64,000 nt of DNA, taken from assembly GCA_900095095.1 (NCBI GenBank), contig FMBT01000315.1:405467-469466 (forward strand), given 5' to 3'. Shown piece by piece: positions 11,993-23,259 of this stretch. The notes beneath the pieces were generated by a model, which had not been told where the DNA came from, searched no databases, and worked only from the letters and a program-made list of their open reading frames with translations. Positions within the stretch are counted from its first letter, which is position 1; each line of letters opens with the position of its first letter. The stretch is from Fragilariopsis cylindrus CCMP1102 (taxonomy: Eukaryota; Bacillariophyta; Bacillariophyceae; Bacillariales; Bacillariaceae). Both the position numbers and the translations under genes were made by a program.

Positions 11993-12652
11993 ATGAAGCT
12001 CATCATCGCCGCCACCCTTGTCGCCTCTACTGTTGCTTTCGCACCTGCTGCGGAACACTCCCGTTCCTCAACTGCCATTCAGGCTGATGCACGTTCTCCC
12101 GATGGACTTGGTGTCGATCCTGGTCCATTGGACTTCTTTGATCCTTTGGGACTTGCCGAAGATACTGATTCCTTCGCACGTCGTCGTGCTGTTGAAATCA
12201 AACACGGACGAATTGCAATGGCTGCCTTCGTGGGTATGCTTGTTCAAGAACTAGGTGTAACCTTCCCCGGGAATATGGATGTGGCAGGAACAACTCCATT
12301 CTCCGGTATTTTGGACAATGGTATGGGTTTCCCTGCATTGGCATCCGTCCCAGGATTGGGATTGGCACAGATTGCTCTCTTTGCTGGTATCGCTGAAACA
12401 ATAGCCATGCCGGCAGGCCAATACACCGGTGGACCTCAAGACTTACCCGGTGGATATGATGGTGACGGCGTTTTTATTCCCGGTGGATACCCAGGATCAA
12501 CTCAGATTGAAGATCCCGAAGCACGTGATCGTGCTTTGAATGTTGAGATTCAAAATGGACGTGCTGCCATGTTGGGTGTGACCGGTGCCATGATGCATTC
12601 CTGCTTAGATAGCTGTGATCATCATTTCTTTTACCCCATCACCCACAACTAA
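11993..12652 (+). CDS. Fucoxanthin-chlorophyll a/c binding protein (FCP/LHC)
   Basis: Thylakoid light-harvesting antenna protein of 219 residues that binds chlorophyll a/c and fucoxanthin. The start ATG at 11993 gives a signal peptide MKLIIAATLVASTVAFAP ending in the AFAP transit site. Helix 1 carries the LHC signature RRAVEIKHGRIAMAAFVGM and helix 3 its twin RALNVEIQNGRAAMLG, with the paired Glu and Arg/His residues that bind chlorophyll. Helix 2 lies around residues 115-135 (GLGLAQIALFAGIAETIAM). Codons are richer in C at the third position than in neighbours, typical of a highly expressed gene. The last residues (HSCLDSCDHHFFYPITHN) are unlike the usual FCP tail; an unspliced 3' intron or a real variant could explain this. 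Confidence 0.93.
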   Translation: MKLIIAATLVASTVAFAPAAEHSRSSTAIQADARSPDGLGVDPGPLDFFDPLGLAEDTDSFARRRAVEIKHGRIAMAAFVGMLVQELGVTFPGNMDVAGTTPFSGILDNGMGFPALASVPGLGLAQIALFAGIAETIAMPAGQYTGGPQDLPGGYDGDGVFIPGGYPGSTQIEDPEARDRALNVEIQNGRAAMLGVTGAMMHSCLDSCDHHFFYPITHN

Positions 12653-13611
12653 ATCAATAATGAACACGAAGGAAGACTACTACTGTACTGTACTATGACA
12701 GTGTAGAATACATACAGCACGAAGTTTTGAAGTATCGATGGACGCTAATCGATTCCGAGATCCTCTTTCGGGTCGTGAAGGGTACTCCTTCTTTTCTTCT
12801 TTTTATATAAGTGCGAACTACATATGAGTGGGTTACAGATAATATATTATATATCATATAATCGATTAATTAATTAAACTTGTTAGAAAAAAGATGAGAT
12901 ATTTTCTCGAAGCACCCTTTTTGTTTCACATAAAAATAAATAAATAAATACTACAATTGTACAGTATCGTGTCGCATCAACTTAACGATGGGGAATGTGT
13001 TTGAAGTATTGAGTCGCTAGCGCGCCACTTACCCAAAGCCGGGACTCAATCTGTCAAGCGAAGAATGGCGCGGGCATAGATCTAAGCGTGAGTCACAGTT
13101 ACGGTCACATACAGGTGAAATCCTATATATATATATGGATATATATATATGTGTATATATATGGATATATATATCATCCACCTGTTGTGCTTCTCTCTTT
13201 GTTGTAAGATATTTTTGAATAGCGTGGAGCAAAAGCGAGTAACTACATTGTAATTCTACTTTGAAGTTGTTGCTGGGACACCATAGTTGGTAGGAGTTAG
13301 GTACGCATCAAGTGCTGATTGATAGCATTTTTCTTTTCTACTGGAATTGAATCGAATCCCTTACGGTAAACTTATTATTAAAACACAAGTCTCTTATCTT
13401 CAAATACAATTAGCACTTAGCCACAACACACATGCACATACACACATATACACACATACACAACACACAAGCACACACACGCACGCACGCACGCACGCAC
13501 GCACGCACGACCGAAGTAGAAGCAGAAGCAGAAGCAGAGCAGCAGTGCTTTTATAGGTCAAACTTTAGTGTGTCGTCTCGTCGCAGAGATAATAATCTAA
13601 TCTAATCAAGG
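12653..13611. repeat. Spacer with TA and CA/CGCA microsatellites
   Basis: Intergenic DNA without a gene I can support. It contains a (TA)n/(GGATATATA) block at about 13125-13173 and a CA-rich run turning into (CGCA)n at about 13425-13510, followed by an (agaagc)n run up to 13540. Confidence 0.7.
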
Positions 13612-14790
13612 ATGGTACTACCACCGCCACCACCACAGCAATCACGGGCTAAAAACAATCTAGGATTTACTTATAACCAGCTATTTTTCACTCCACAACA
13701 ACAGCTACAACAGCATCAGCTACAACAACAACATCTACGACAACAGCAACAGCTACTGGTACAACATCACCAGTTGCAATTACAACATCAACGGAATATG
13801 CTTCTCCGTGAACGTCATCTGTTTTTAGAGCAACAGCATCGGCAATTCCAGCATCAGTGCCAGCAACAGCTATTCCAGAAAAATCATCAGCAACAGCAAC
13901 AGCAACAGAAATCTCAGCAGAATAGAAAAAGAGTACCAATACCAGACTACGTGGCTACTTCTATGGATATGTCTCCATGTACGACGACGAAACGAATTAA
14001 ATTGACTGGGGAGAATGCAGATTCAATAGCAACATCTACTTCAGCATCATCATCTACAGCAGCAACGGTATTTTCAGCGTCTAATTATAGTACCAGTACG
14101 ACATGGGAATCAGCAATATCAGATAACGAGGTTGATTATTCAAATGATATTTTATTTTGTGGAGGAGGAGGAGGAAATACTAATGAACAATACGAAGGAT
14201 TTGTATTTTTTAAGAATGAATGCAAACGATATTCATTGGAGTATGAAAATTCCACTCATCAAACAAAATCAGAAATAATAGATACGATTATTGAAACAAT
14301 TCAGTCCGTGAACAAAAATAGTCGTTTTTTAGAAAGAATTAAAACAACAAATAATAGTAGGAGTGGTGGATGCATACTATGGAAAGAAATAGTAGGACGT
14401 CATGTCCACAGAAAGTTTTATCGAGCATTTGCAATTTTGAGAAATGATAATACTAATACTAATAATACTAATACTAACAAACCTGCTGGGAAAATAAATG
14501 GGATGGATCAAAAACAGGAAGACGACAACACCGATACGGATACGACAATATCAATTGATATAAACAATAATAACAAGAATAATAATAATAGTAGGAGGAA
14601 AACTAACGATAATGCTAATGCTAATGCTAATGAGAACAGTAGTAGTAGTAGCAACTGCACATCAATGACAACAACTAGGACGTCTACGAAACGAATCAAA
14701 TTTAACAACAACAACAACAACAACAAAAGCAAAAGTAGTAGTACGATCATTATTACCCGTAGTAGTAGTAGTGCCACCAGAAAAGAATAG
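13612..14790 (+). CDS. Gln-rich protein with a diverged DUF6824 domain
   Basis: 392-residue single-exon protein of unknown function. DUF6824 is a domain common in diatoms and probably nuclear, but its role is not established. Residues 1-110 are Gln/His/Leu-rich. The domain lies at about 180-285: DILFCGGGGG replaces the usual D-V-L-F-G-R-G, followed by a YSLEYENSTHQTKSEIIDTI helix (normally the Y...A....K..IA..IV helix), SRFLER in place of G-G-R-F-L-x, and a basic helix VHRKFYRAFAILR. The C-terminal third is Asn/Thr/Ser low complexity with basic patches. The missing His-Pro-Gly-Asn-type element suggests divergence. Confidence 0.6.
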   Translation: MVLPPPPPQQSRAKNNLGFTYNQLFFTPQQQLQQHQLQQQHLRQQQQLLVQHHQLQLQHQRNMLLRERHLFLEQQHRQFQHQCQQQLFQKNHQQQQQQQKSQQNRKRVPIPDYVATSMDMSPCTTTKRIKLTGENADSIATSTSASSSTAATVFSASNYSTSTTWESAISDNEVDYSNDILFCGGGGGNTNEQYEGFVFFKNECKRYSLEYENSTHQTKSEIIDTIIETIQSVNKNSRFLERIKTTNNSRSGGCILWKEIVGRHVHRKFYRAFAILRNDNTNTNNTNTNKPAGKINGMDQKQEDDNTDTDTTISIDINNNNKNNNNSRRKTNDNANANANENSSSSSNCTSMTTTRTSTKRIKFNNNNNNNKSKSSSTIIITRSSSSATRKE

Positions 14791-14882
14791 AGCAATGATA
14801 ACGATTACAAAGAAATCAGTATCTAAATATTTTATTCTATCCATTCTTTATTATACTTTATTAAGCTTGACAACCACCACCA

Positions 14883-16178
14883 TCAAATAATAATAATATA
14901 TTCTTTTATACAAACAAACTCTTGACGACAAACTGGACAAGGATTTATAACATCATCATCATCATCATCATCATTCACATCGTTACTAATATCGTTTACT
15001 TCGCTCGAGATAGTAGTAGTAGTAGTATCATTCGTAGTATTATTCCTCCTAATACCACTAGCACCACTAGTATTCTCGGTACCACTGCTACTACTCTCAT
15101 CATCATCACTACCTGCTCCTGTTGTGGTTGTGGTATTAGTAGTATAGGTATTTTCAGTTCTCTGTATTGTTGAAAAATAATCTACAATACATTGTTTACA
15201 AAATATATGTTGACAATTGTTTCTGCTATTATTACTGTTATTGTTATTGTTACTGTTATTGTTTGATGACGATGACGATGACCAAACAATTTGCATTCCT
15301 GGTTTGAATATTTCCAAACAAATTGTACAACATGTTGTTGTACTAATAGTAGCATTATTGTTATTATTATTACTGATATTATTGTATGGAATTTGAATAA
15401 TAGAACTATTATTATTATTATTATTATTATTATTACTAGTAGTTAAATTTGTCGTGTCGTCGTATTCCGTTGTTGTTTCCTCCTGCACGACGGTAGTTAT
15501 TGTTGATGGAGAAGAAGCTACTGGTGGATCTGTTGCTGTTGCTATAGCTGTTGATATTGTGTTATGGTTATGGTTATGGTTGTTATGGTTGTTGTTGTTG
15601 TTGTTGTTTTCGATATCTGTATCGAGTTCATCAACATTATCATTATCATCGTGATTATAAAAATTTGCATCACTCAGTATTGTTTGATTGCCGTTACGAT
15701 CAAAAACAGTATTATAGATTATAGCACGTTCTTGAATTGTCATACGATTTAATAGAACACATTGTTCATTAACTGTAACAACCATATTGTTGTTGTTATT
15801 GGTGTGGTTGTTGTTGTCTTGACGGAATGTATATGACACTGTAGTCGCAGAAGATGGTGTATTAATTGATGGCCGTTGACGATATTGTGACATCATAATT
15901 TCAATATGTTGATTATCAAGTTGTTGACGATGAATCATATTGTTGTTGTGTTGATTTTGTAATCGATGTGCACGACGATATATCCTAATCTGAATATATG
16001 CTAAACAACATTTCACTCCTATTACAACAATTATACCAAAACCAATAAGAAGAATAAATCCTGTTACAGAATTCATATTATTGCTATTGCTATCATTATT
16101 ATTCTCGTCATTATTATCATAGTCATCATAATCATCGATCAGCACTTCGTCACCGTTATTGATCATATTATCATTCAT
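14883..16178 (-). CDS. Single-pass membrane RING-finger protein (putative E3 ligase)
   Basis: 431 residues from the ATG at 16178; the open frame extends to 16265 but has no ATG upstream and runs into a (gattc)n repeat. One transmembrane segment lies at about residues 38-62 (VTGFILLIGFGIIVVIGVKCCL) close to the N-terminus. The C-terminus holds a C3HC4 RING: C-T-I-C, then C-Q-H, H-I-F-C, C-K-Q-C and C-P-V-C. The spacing is C-x2-C-x34-C-x-H-x2-C-x2-C-x83-C-x2-C. All eight ligands are present, but Ser/Asn runs sit in the first loop and an 83-residue Thr/Ser/Asp insert sits before the last pair, longer than the family's usual 4-48. Such proteins ubiquitinate membrane or secretory-pathway substrates. 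Confidence 0.7.
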   Translation of the reverse strand: MNDNMINNGDEVLIDDYDDYDNNDENNNDSNSNNMNSVTGFILLIGFGIIVVIGVKCCLAYIQIRIYRRAHRLQNQHNNNMIHRQQLDNQHIEIMMSQYRQRPSINTPSSATTVSYTFRQDNNNHTNNNNNMVVTVNEQCVLLNRMTIQERAIIYNTVFDRNGNQTILSDANFYNHDDNDNVDELDTDIENNNNNNNHNNHNHNHNTISTAIATATDPPVASSPSTITTVVQEETTTEYDDTTNLTTSNNNNNNNNNSSIIQIPYNNISNNNNNNATISTTTCCTICLEIFKPGMQIVWSSSSSSNNNSNNNNNSNNSRNNCQHIFCKQCIVDYFSTIQRTENTYTTNTTTTTGAGSDDDESSSSGTENTSGASGIRRNNTTNDTTTTTISSEVNDISNDVNDDDDDDDVINPCPVCRQEFVCIKEYIIII

Positions 16179-16223
16179 TATATCTATCTGTTGTGCTACT
16201 ACTATTATATCTTGTGTTCTAAT

Positions 16224-16262
16224 AATTCGATTCGATTCGATTCGATTCGATTCGATTCGATC
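16224..16262. repeat. (GATTC)n pentanucleotide microsatellite
   Basis: About seven copies of the pentamer cgatt directly upstream of the RING gene's start, in its 5' UTR or promoter. Confidence 0.85.
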
Positions 16263-16823
16263 CAATTCATTTCCTATTTTTCATTACACTTAGGCAATGA
16301 TATTTCGTTCTTTGTCCTACATTGTATACTATCGAAATATCGAAATATCGCATCTTTTCATTCGAAGCAAATTATTTCGTGACTCACTCAGCAAAGCAAG
16401 CAAGGGTTGCGCCGTATCTTTTTGTGCATTTCTCCCACAAGGACCCTCCTCTTTCTTGCGAATAAAGATCACCACTCACCACGAATTAATCAAGTCAATC
16501 ACGTTTCAACCTCACCGTCATATCTCGCCGTCATATCTCGCCGTCGAGAGCAAACAAGAACAGACGAGAAGCATATTCTTATATTAAGATCGTATTATTA
16601 ATTTATAAATTTACGTTCACATTCGGATGAACCATTAGTACGTACCTGTGGTATATTATTATCAGGAGAACAAACATCAATATATAATAAGAATGAACAT
16701 CTTAACGAAGTTACCTTAGACGACAACGACAACGACAACGACACCGATGAAGATGAAGATGAAGATGAAGGTGAAGATGAAGGTGAAAAAGCTGATACTG
16801 TAAGTCCACTTTTAAGTGAATTT

Positions 16824-17237
16824 ATGTCAAGTATTATTACAAGCAGCAACAGCAACAATAGCTATAATAATAACAACAATAATAGTAATAATAATACTAA
16901 TATAAAGATCATTCCGAACAATGCTCCTGCTCGTTCTTTATCTACTACTACTACTACTACTACTACTACAAATACTCGTCGTAGTAGTCGCTGTTGCCAA
17001 CAAAAAAGTCGTCATAGAAGTAGACGATGGGCGGCGGAGAATGAAGATAATAGTAATGAGGATAAGAACTATGCAATCGAAGAAGAAGACGAAAAAGACG
17101 ACGATTTTTTCTCATCAACACAGATATCTTCAGCACGGCGACCTCAGCAAGCACCACTACCATCAGTCGATGTCGCCTTAAAAAGACCAGGACGAAAAGA
17201 ATCAATTACAGAGTATGATGACATTATCGAAGTATAG
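16824..17237 (+). CDS. Low-complexity acidic/basic ORF, unknown
   Basis: 137 residues from the first ATG. The same frame is open back to about 16603 (including an Asp/Glu/Asn run), so an upstream exon may exist. The visible part has an Asn run, a Thr run, a basic patch (RRSSRCCQQKSRHRSRRW) that could be a nuclear localisation signal, an acidic stretch and a non-repetitive tail ending ESITEYDDIIEV. I recognise no domain. The varied, non-repetitive C-terminus argues weakly for a real protein. Confidence 0.4.
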   Translation: MSSIITSSNSNNSYNNNNNNSNNNTNIKIIPNNAPARSLSTTTTTTTTTNTRRSSRCCQQKSRHRSRRWAAENEDNSNEDKNYAIEEEDEKDDDFFSSTQISSARRPQQAPLPSVDVALKRPGRKESITEYDDIIEV

Positions 17238-17997
17238 TAACAATAGCCTCCTCGTCTACTCTTTTCTTATCATCATCATCATCAGCGCGATCATTTTAGA
17301 AGTTGTTTGTTGCAACCCAACATCATCCTACATTTCAGAACTACTAGTTGTACTGTAATCATATCATGAATTAAGAAAGTTTATATAATTATTTAGCTAG
17401 CTAGCGTGAGAGAAGCGAGACATACAATTTGCTTTCATCTTTACACTTCATGACATAAAAAAATGATTAAGTGTGTGGAATTACTTATTGGGAACGATAA
17501 AAATAGGGCATGAAAAAAATAACTTCATCGCGATAGAATTAAATAGCACCTATTATTCTACTTTTTTATTTTTTTTCTGTGCGTGTAGGATTCTGTGCGT
17601 GTAGGATTATTTGAATTCGGGAACCATCCACTGTCTCATCTTTGTACATGAAGTATTTCTGTTTCGGGGGCATATTTATTTCTATCGCGTGTTTTGTCGC
17701 AAAGCGCATGATACAGGGCGTTAAAAATGGACTATAAAAGTCACAGAGGAGCCTCTCTCAATAAATACCGTTATCGACAGTAGTCTCATTTAGATTGACA
17801 ACATCATTACATCACACAGCACACAGCGTGAGAGAGAGAGAGAGAGAGAGAGAGACGTTACGGTAGAACTATAACATCGTCAATAGTAACAACAAACACA
17901 TCATCACATAAATTGCGAACACATAAATTACATCTAAAGAAAAAGACAATACACCAGCGCCGAAGAACAAACCTTCGCTGTGTATTACGGACAGTAT
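17238..17997. other. Intergenic spacer with (GA)n
   Basis: No gene seen. A tandem pair gattctgtgcgtgtag(gattctgtgcgtgtag) lies near 17572-17606 and a (GA) run at about 17829-17855, in the probable 5' region of the next gene. Confidence 0.5.
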
Positions 17998-19496
17998 ATG
18001 GACCGACTAAACAATGGTGGTAAGGATGTCCTCCCTCAACGAAGAGGCGGCGGCGGCGGCCTGAAGAAAATTCTGGCTTTCTTGATGATTACTGGCGTGG
18101 TTATTATTTCTTGTCAAAATTTAAAAGTGAGCAATCTAGTGCTACAAGTACAAGTTGGGATCTCATCAGATTTTAATGCACCAGTAATAGTGAGTAGTAG
18201 TAGTAGTAACCAACAATCAATAATATCATTATTGACATCTGATAGTAACTCCTATCACGACATTCCTAATATTGAAGAACTTGTCAGATTCAACAACACA
18301 ACAACAACAACCTGTCCACCAGGTTTGACGCTAATACAAAATACGCATTTCCCAACATCAGTGGTGGTTCATCCTACTGGTCGAAAAATACCCAAGATTA
18401 TACATATCACTAGCCGATATCGCTGTGCAACACCAGCAGTTATCCAAAATGTTGACAAATGGCGCTTTCAGAATTACTCTGTCTATTTCCATGATGATCA
18501 AGCTATGGATACACTATTTACACATCCTTACACACGAAATCAATTTCCAACATTACGTGAAGGTTTGAAGTGTGCCACAAATGGTGCTACAAAAGCAGAT
18601 CTATGGAGGTATCTTGTCCTATACATGTATGGAGGTATTTACACAGACATTGATAACTCTCCTACTGGGTTTAATGGAGAAACTATCCAAGCGAAAGATG
18701 ATTCTTTCTTTGCTGTGGAATCTCTTGGAATATTGAGTCAGTTCTTTCTTGCGTCATCATTTGGCCACCCACTCATGGCAAAAATGTTGGAAGTAGGCGT
18801 ACAGCAGCTCAAAGGAACAAGGAATGTAATGAAAAACTTTCCAGCACAAAATACAGGACCAGGTAAATACATGTATTTGATGTATATTGTGTCGTTTTTT
18901 GATTGGACAAATAAATACTGTCGAGAGGGATTTGTACTCTTTTTATTATGCATCTCGTATAAATTGTTTTCCTTTTTCTCGCTGACATGATTTTTTTCTT
19001 TGCATTATATTTCAGGGGCATGTAAAAACGGATTTATAAAATTCATGGCAGAAGCTGGAGTGGAAACCGATGTAAGTCTCATCTCAATTTTTTTCCTTTG
19101 TTATCAATGGTGGTAAGATAGTGGAACTCACTATATTCAGATGCGATGCTATTGCTTTTCTCTCTTCTATTTTTTCATGATTAGGGCTATGTCGAAGCTG
19201 GTTTATACTTTGGTGCAAATAATCGTTCTGTGACCGTTATAGGAACGAAAGAAAGATCTAAGGATTATATCGACAGACAAGGACTCAGTCATAGCGACAA
19301 AACGATTTACTACAAAGCGCTGGGTATTACCCATTTCTCTGCGTTGGGTAAGATATTTCCCAAACATGGGAGAATTTCTTGTAAGGAGCATTTAGAAAGA
19401 ACAAATGGAACAGATAGGGTTGCAAATTATCACTATGTGGAAGAACTCAAAGCATACAGAGAGGTTAACACGACGGTCAAAAAATTTGATACTTAA
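17998..19496 (+). CDS. OCH1-like glycosyltransferase (GT32, Gly_transf_sug)
   Basis: Type II Golgi glycosyltransferase of 410 residues in three exons: 17998-18862, 19016-19071 (56 nt) and 19185-19496, joined in phase by GT-AG introns. The ATG at 17998 is the first in frame. An anchor lies near residues 22-40 (FLMITGVVIISC). The catalytic domain begins KIPKIIHITSRY, the family's IPKIIHQ element, continues with a helix ATKADLWRYLVLYMYGGIY and then YTDIDNSP, the D-x-D metal and nucleotide-sugar binding motif. The downstream segment ends with GYVEAGLYFG and a Cys-containing tail. Related enzymes transfer mannose or other hexoses to N-glycans. The donor sugar cannot be told from sequence. Confidence 0.83.
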
Positions 19497-19569
19497 ATCC
19501 GTTTTTATTTTCTGGTCGGATGGATGACCAAGATTTCCAATTCCTTTATAGGACAGATTGTTTTTTTTT

Positions 19570-22500
19570 TTAGCGCGAATATATTGATTCTTTTGATCTT
19601 CCTGACTCGTTCGATACTACACTATCGGTATCATCGTCATCATCGTCGTCCATTTCTTCCATTTGGTTATAGAACACGTAAACTATCAATAATGTTAAAG
19701 CGCATAGCACTGCCATTGGAGTGAATAATCCATTTAGTAACATATCCATACCAAACATACCAGCAACGGTACTAATAAGAGCATCCCCAACGGATCGTGC
19801 TAATGTACCAGCCTCGGTTGCTAAAAAACCACTATTGAATGTACCCTTCGCCCATGATTTTGGAATTGTTTTACTTAATAAAGACATATTAATACCCTCT
19901 AAACTATTCGTACTGATAAAAATACCGATAGCAAAAATAATGTATTGGTATTTCGAATAATTTGGTACATAATCTATAATCCCAAGGACACTAATCAGCA
20001 TCACGACCAATGCGGCTGCAATCAATTCGCGATCCTCGTATTGTTGACTTAATCTCGAAACCACAAGGTTGACAGGGAACCTACAAAATAATAAAAAGTC
20101 GAACGCATGCACGAATGGTACAGAAAGCGCGAGATGTTGGAAAGAGATTGGTAAGTGATCGCATAATACATTCAGAAAGAAAAGAAAGGAACGATTTAAG
20201 TGTCAAATCACAACTTACATCAACAGTGCCACAACAGCCATAAAAAGTCCAGACATTTTCGAATCCCAACTAAAGTAATATTTTGTTACGGTACCAGTCG
20301 ACGAAAGTAGCATTTCTAAAGTTAATTTTAGAACAAAGTACATCCATAAGGATGTCATCACAGCAACATTCTTGTATAAAGGTATTTCGTCCTTCGTCTT
20401 TTTCTTCACTTCACCGACGGTCGAAACACTATGAGTTCCATCGTTGTTGGTATCACCTCCGATCTGAATTAATAATGGTTCCGTTTCATTGTTATTTAAG
20501 CTAATGTTGGACGTTAAGCTATTATTGGAATTTGTTTTGGTTACTGTCAATTCCATCTTCTCTGGCGTACCTGTGCCAACAACATCCGCTGCACGATCCG
20601 GTTCTTGAAAGTAGAATATAAAAATAACCAAGAATACAATCCATGCGAATAACATAATCCAACCTGGTGCATTAACATTTGACCATAATAAACTATCTTC
20701 ATCAAATGATACATGACCTAATCCGAATGCAGCAGCTGGTCCAGCAGCCATTCCGAAAGCTGCGTAGGTAACAAAATCAGCTGATGCTGCCGTCCTATCA
20801 GCTTTTGAAAATACATCAGCAATGTACCGTCGATTAATACTCCGTGCTGAACCAAATCCTATAAGGAATCGTCCTAATAGAACCATTGTTATTGAATGAT
20901 TGTACAGAGCAAGTGCATATAATATATTACCAACAACACATGAACATGAAGCAAAAATTAATGCATTCCTATAGGATACAACACGGTAGCAACTAATGCA
21001 GCATTAGGTGTCATACCAATAATCTTGCAAAAGAAATTGAAGGAGAGAAAAAGGATTCAAAAGATGGTGAGTTAAGTTGAGTTGGGTTGAGTTGAGGCAT
21101 ATATGAAAGGTGCGGTGAAATGAGGTGAGGTAAGGTGGGTTCAAGCTATTTATTTTTTTAGATTGTCAATCGAACCAAAATGATAAGAGAAAATAAACTA
21201 AACATTCCGCACATAAAACTTACAATACCTGACATTGATTCATTAGAACCCAATCGCAATGCATAATCACCAACAGTTGGTGCAACAATATAATAATTTG
21301 TCATATATAAAAATGTTGACCACAAATTTAACATTGAACTTATTTTTTGTACTGTTGTAAATTTACTTGCTGGTGTTTTTTTAGAATCAGGTATCTTATT
21401 TTTGTCATCATCATCATCACAAAATATTAAAGCTCGTGCTGCAACTAATTCTGCATACTTCGTTGTTTGACGCAATCGTGACCGTGCTTCATTGATTTGA
21501 TCTAGTATTGGTTCTCGCCCTCGTGTAATAGTCGTTTTTAATAAATGACGTGGACGATGCGTTGTGGATGTTCTTGGTGATAATACATCAAAATCATTGA
21601 TTGCAGGAGTATCACCACCATCGCCACTTTCAACAACAAGAACATGAGTGCTAGAATGATCAATATGGACACCACCTCCTTCAGTCGGCATACGACGATG
21701 TGGTGGTGGTGGTTTTGGTGGTATTCTAGAGGAGTACGATGATGATGGTGTCGCTTGTACTTGCGATGACGACGACGATGATATGGGAAGTTGACCTGGG
21801 AATGATGGTAATTTACGATTATCTATTGTAGGTGTTTCCTTGTAAGCTCGTATGGGACTTATAATTCCATCAATATCATCATCATCAGATTCACCACCAG
21901 TAGTTGTACTATTATCATTCTTATTATAATTATCAATAGATCCATACCCACTAGATGGTAAACTTGTAATATTAAGCGGTGTTGACATGTTCCTTCTATG
22001 ATTGCGATGTTGTGTAGCATTTTTAGCTGCATCACTCAATGTTAATAAATTTAATTCTAATAAATGTAATTCATCAAATGCTCGTCGGAGTGTTAATACT
22101 AATGCAGACAATCCACCAAAATGATACAATTTATCTAAATGTGAATCAATTTGATCATAAGAGTCATCATCTAAATCACGTTGAGCATTATTATTACTAT
22201 TATCTCGTACTAATCCACGTCCATGTTGTTGATTTTTGGAGTTACCACCACCAACACCACCTTGTTGTAGGTATGTACCACTTAGTTGATGATGTGGAAA
22301 ATTCTTATCATGTTTCTTTAAGATTTTACGTAGTCCTTTTATTAGAGAGAGAGAGAGATAGGAAGAGAGATCGAAAGAAGATGAAGAAGGTAGACAAAAA
22401 GTGAACGTAAGAATGAATCAATAGTCCATGGCTGGCTGCTCCACTCGTGACACACTCTGCCACTCAGCGCACTCAACTCAACAGTCTCGTCATACTCAAC

Positions 22501-23259
22501 TCAATTCAACTCAATTCAAACTCAAACTCAACTCAACTAAATTCCACTAACATTAACACTAACCCACTTACCAGTAACATTCATATCAATAAAATTCACA
22601 AATTGCAATAAATTTGATGCAAAGTCACGATGTGAATATGTCGATTCTTTTAAATGATTCCATGCATTTAATCTGTCATTTTCATTCACAATACGTCCTT
22701 CTCTTTGACGATAATCATATACTAATGATAGTATTTTTGTCTTTAATAAATGTCCATCTTTCGACAATGTATATAGATTTTGTGCTAATTGACCTTCTCT
22801 TGTTAATATATATAACACAATTTTTTGTATCTCATAATCTAATACAGAACGAAAGTCTAATACTGTGACATACTCGTCTGATACTGTTTCATGTATCGAT
22901 TTTCTATCATCTTCAAATTCATTATTCTCATTAATAAATAATCGTCCTCCTCTCATGGATGGTGACATTTGTGTCATACGATCAATTAATCCTGTACTTT
23001 TACTACCTAAAACATCACTACTACTACTGTTATGTGTCAATCCATTAAAATTATAATTATATCCAACAGCGTCAGAATTACTACGTTTACGACCCTGTTG
23101 TTGACGTTGTTGTACCTGTACCTGTTGTTGTTGTTCTTTTTTACGTTTTTTTGCTTTCGATGCTTTTTTTATTAATGATTTCAAACGACCATAATCAATA
23201 TAATATTCTTCCCATCCATCCACACGTTTTTCTAATAACTTTTTACCGAAATCAACCAT
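19570..23259 (-). CDS. SPX-MFS phosphate transporter (PHT5/VPT-like), one apparent frameshift
   Basis: Probable vacuolar phosphate transporter of about 1038 residues with an N-terminal SPX sensor and a C-terminal major facilitator domain. Exons are 23259-22572, 22335-21224, 21023-20219 and 20080-19570; all phases fit if one base is added. SPX starts MVDFGKKLLEKRVDGWEEYY with YGRLKSLIKK, and its last helix reads GLRKILKKHDKNF, the Lys-rich inositol-pyrophosphate/phosphate-binding motif. Gln and Ser/Asn runs are inserted between SPX helices. MFS helices include LLGRFLIGFGSARSINRRY, the usual G-R-F-x-x-G loop. Near 20976 the frame breaks between ATVLY and SYRNALIF; a second T (plus-strand A) restores it. 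The tail is acidic. Cytosolic phosphate status probably gates transport through SPX. Confidence 0.88.

Noticed and set aside
13688-15654. Many hydrophobic Val/Leu-rich ORFs opposite the DUF6824 and RING genes
   Set aside because: They are antisense reads of CAA, AAC and AGT repeats; no independent support.
16598-16858. Minus-strand ORF starting with a Leu-rich segment and VSAFSP, like a plastid signal
   Set aside because: It starts at TTG, not ATG; the Ser/Leu run is the antisense of an Asp/Glu/Asn run in the plus-strand frame.
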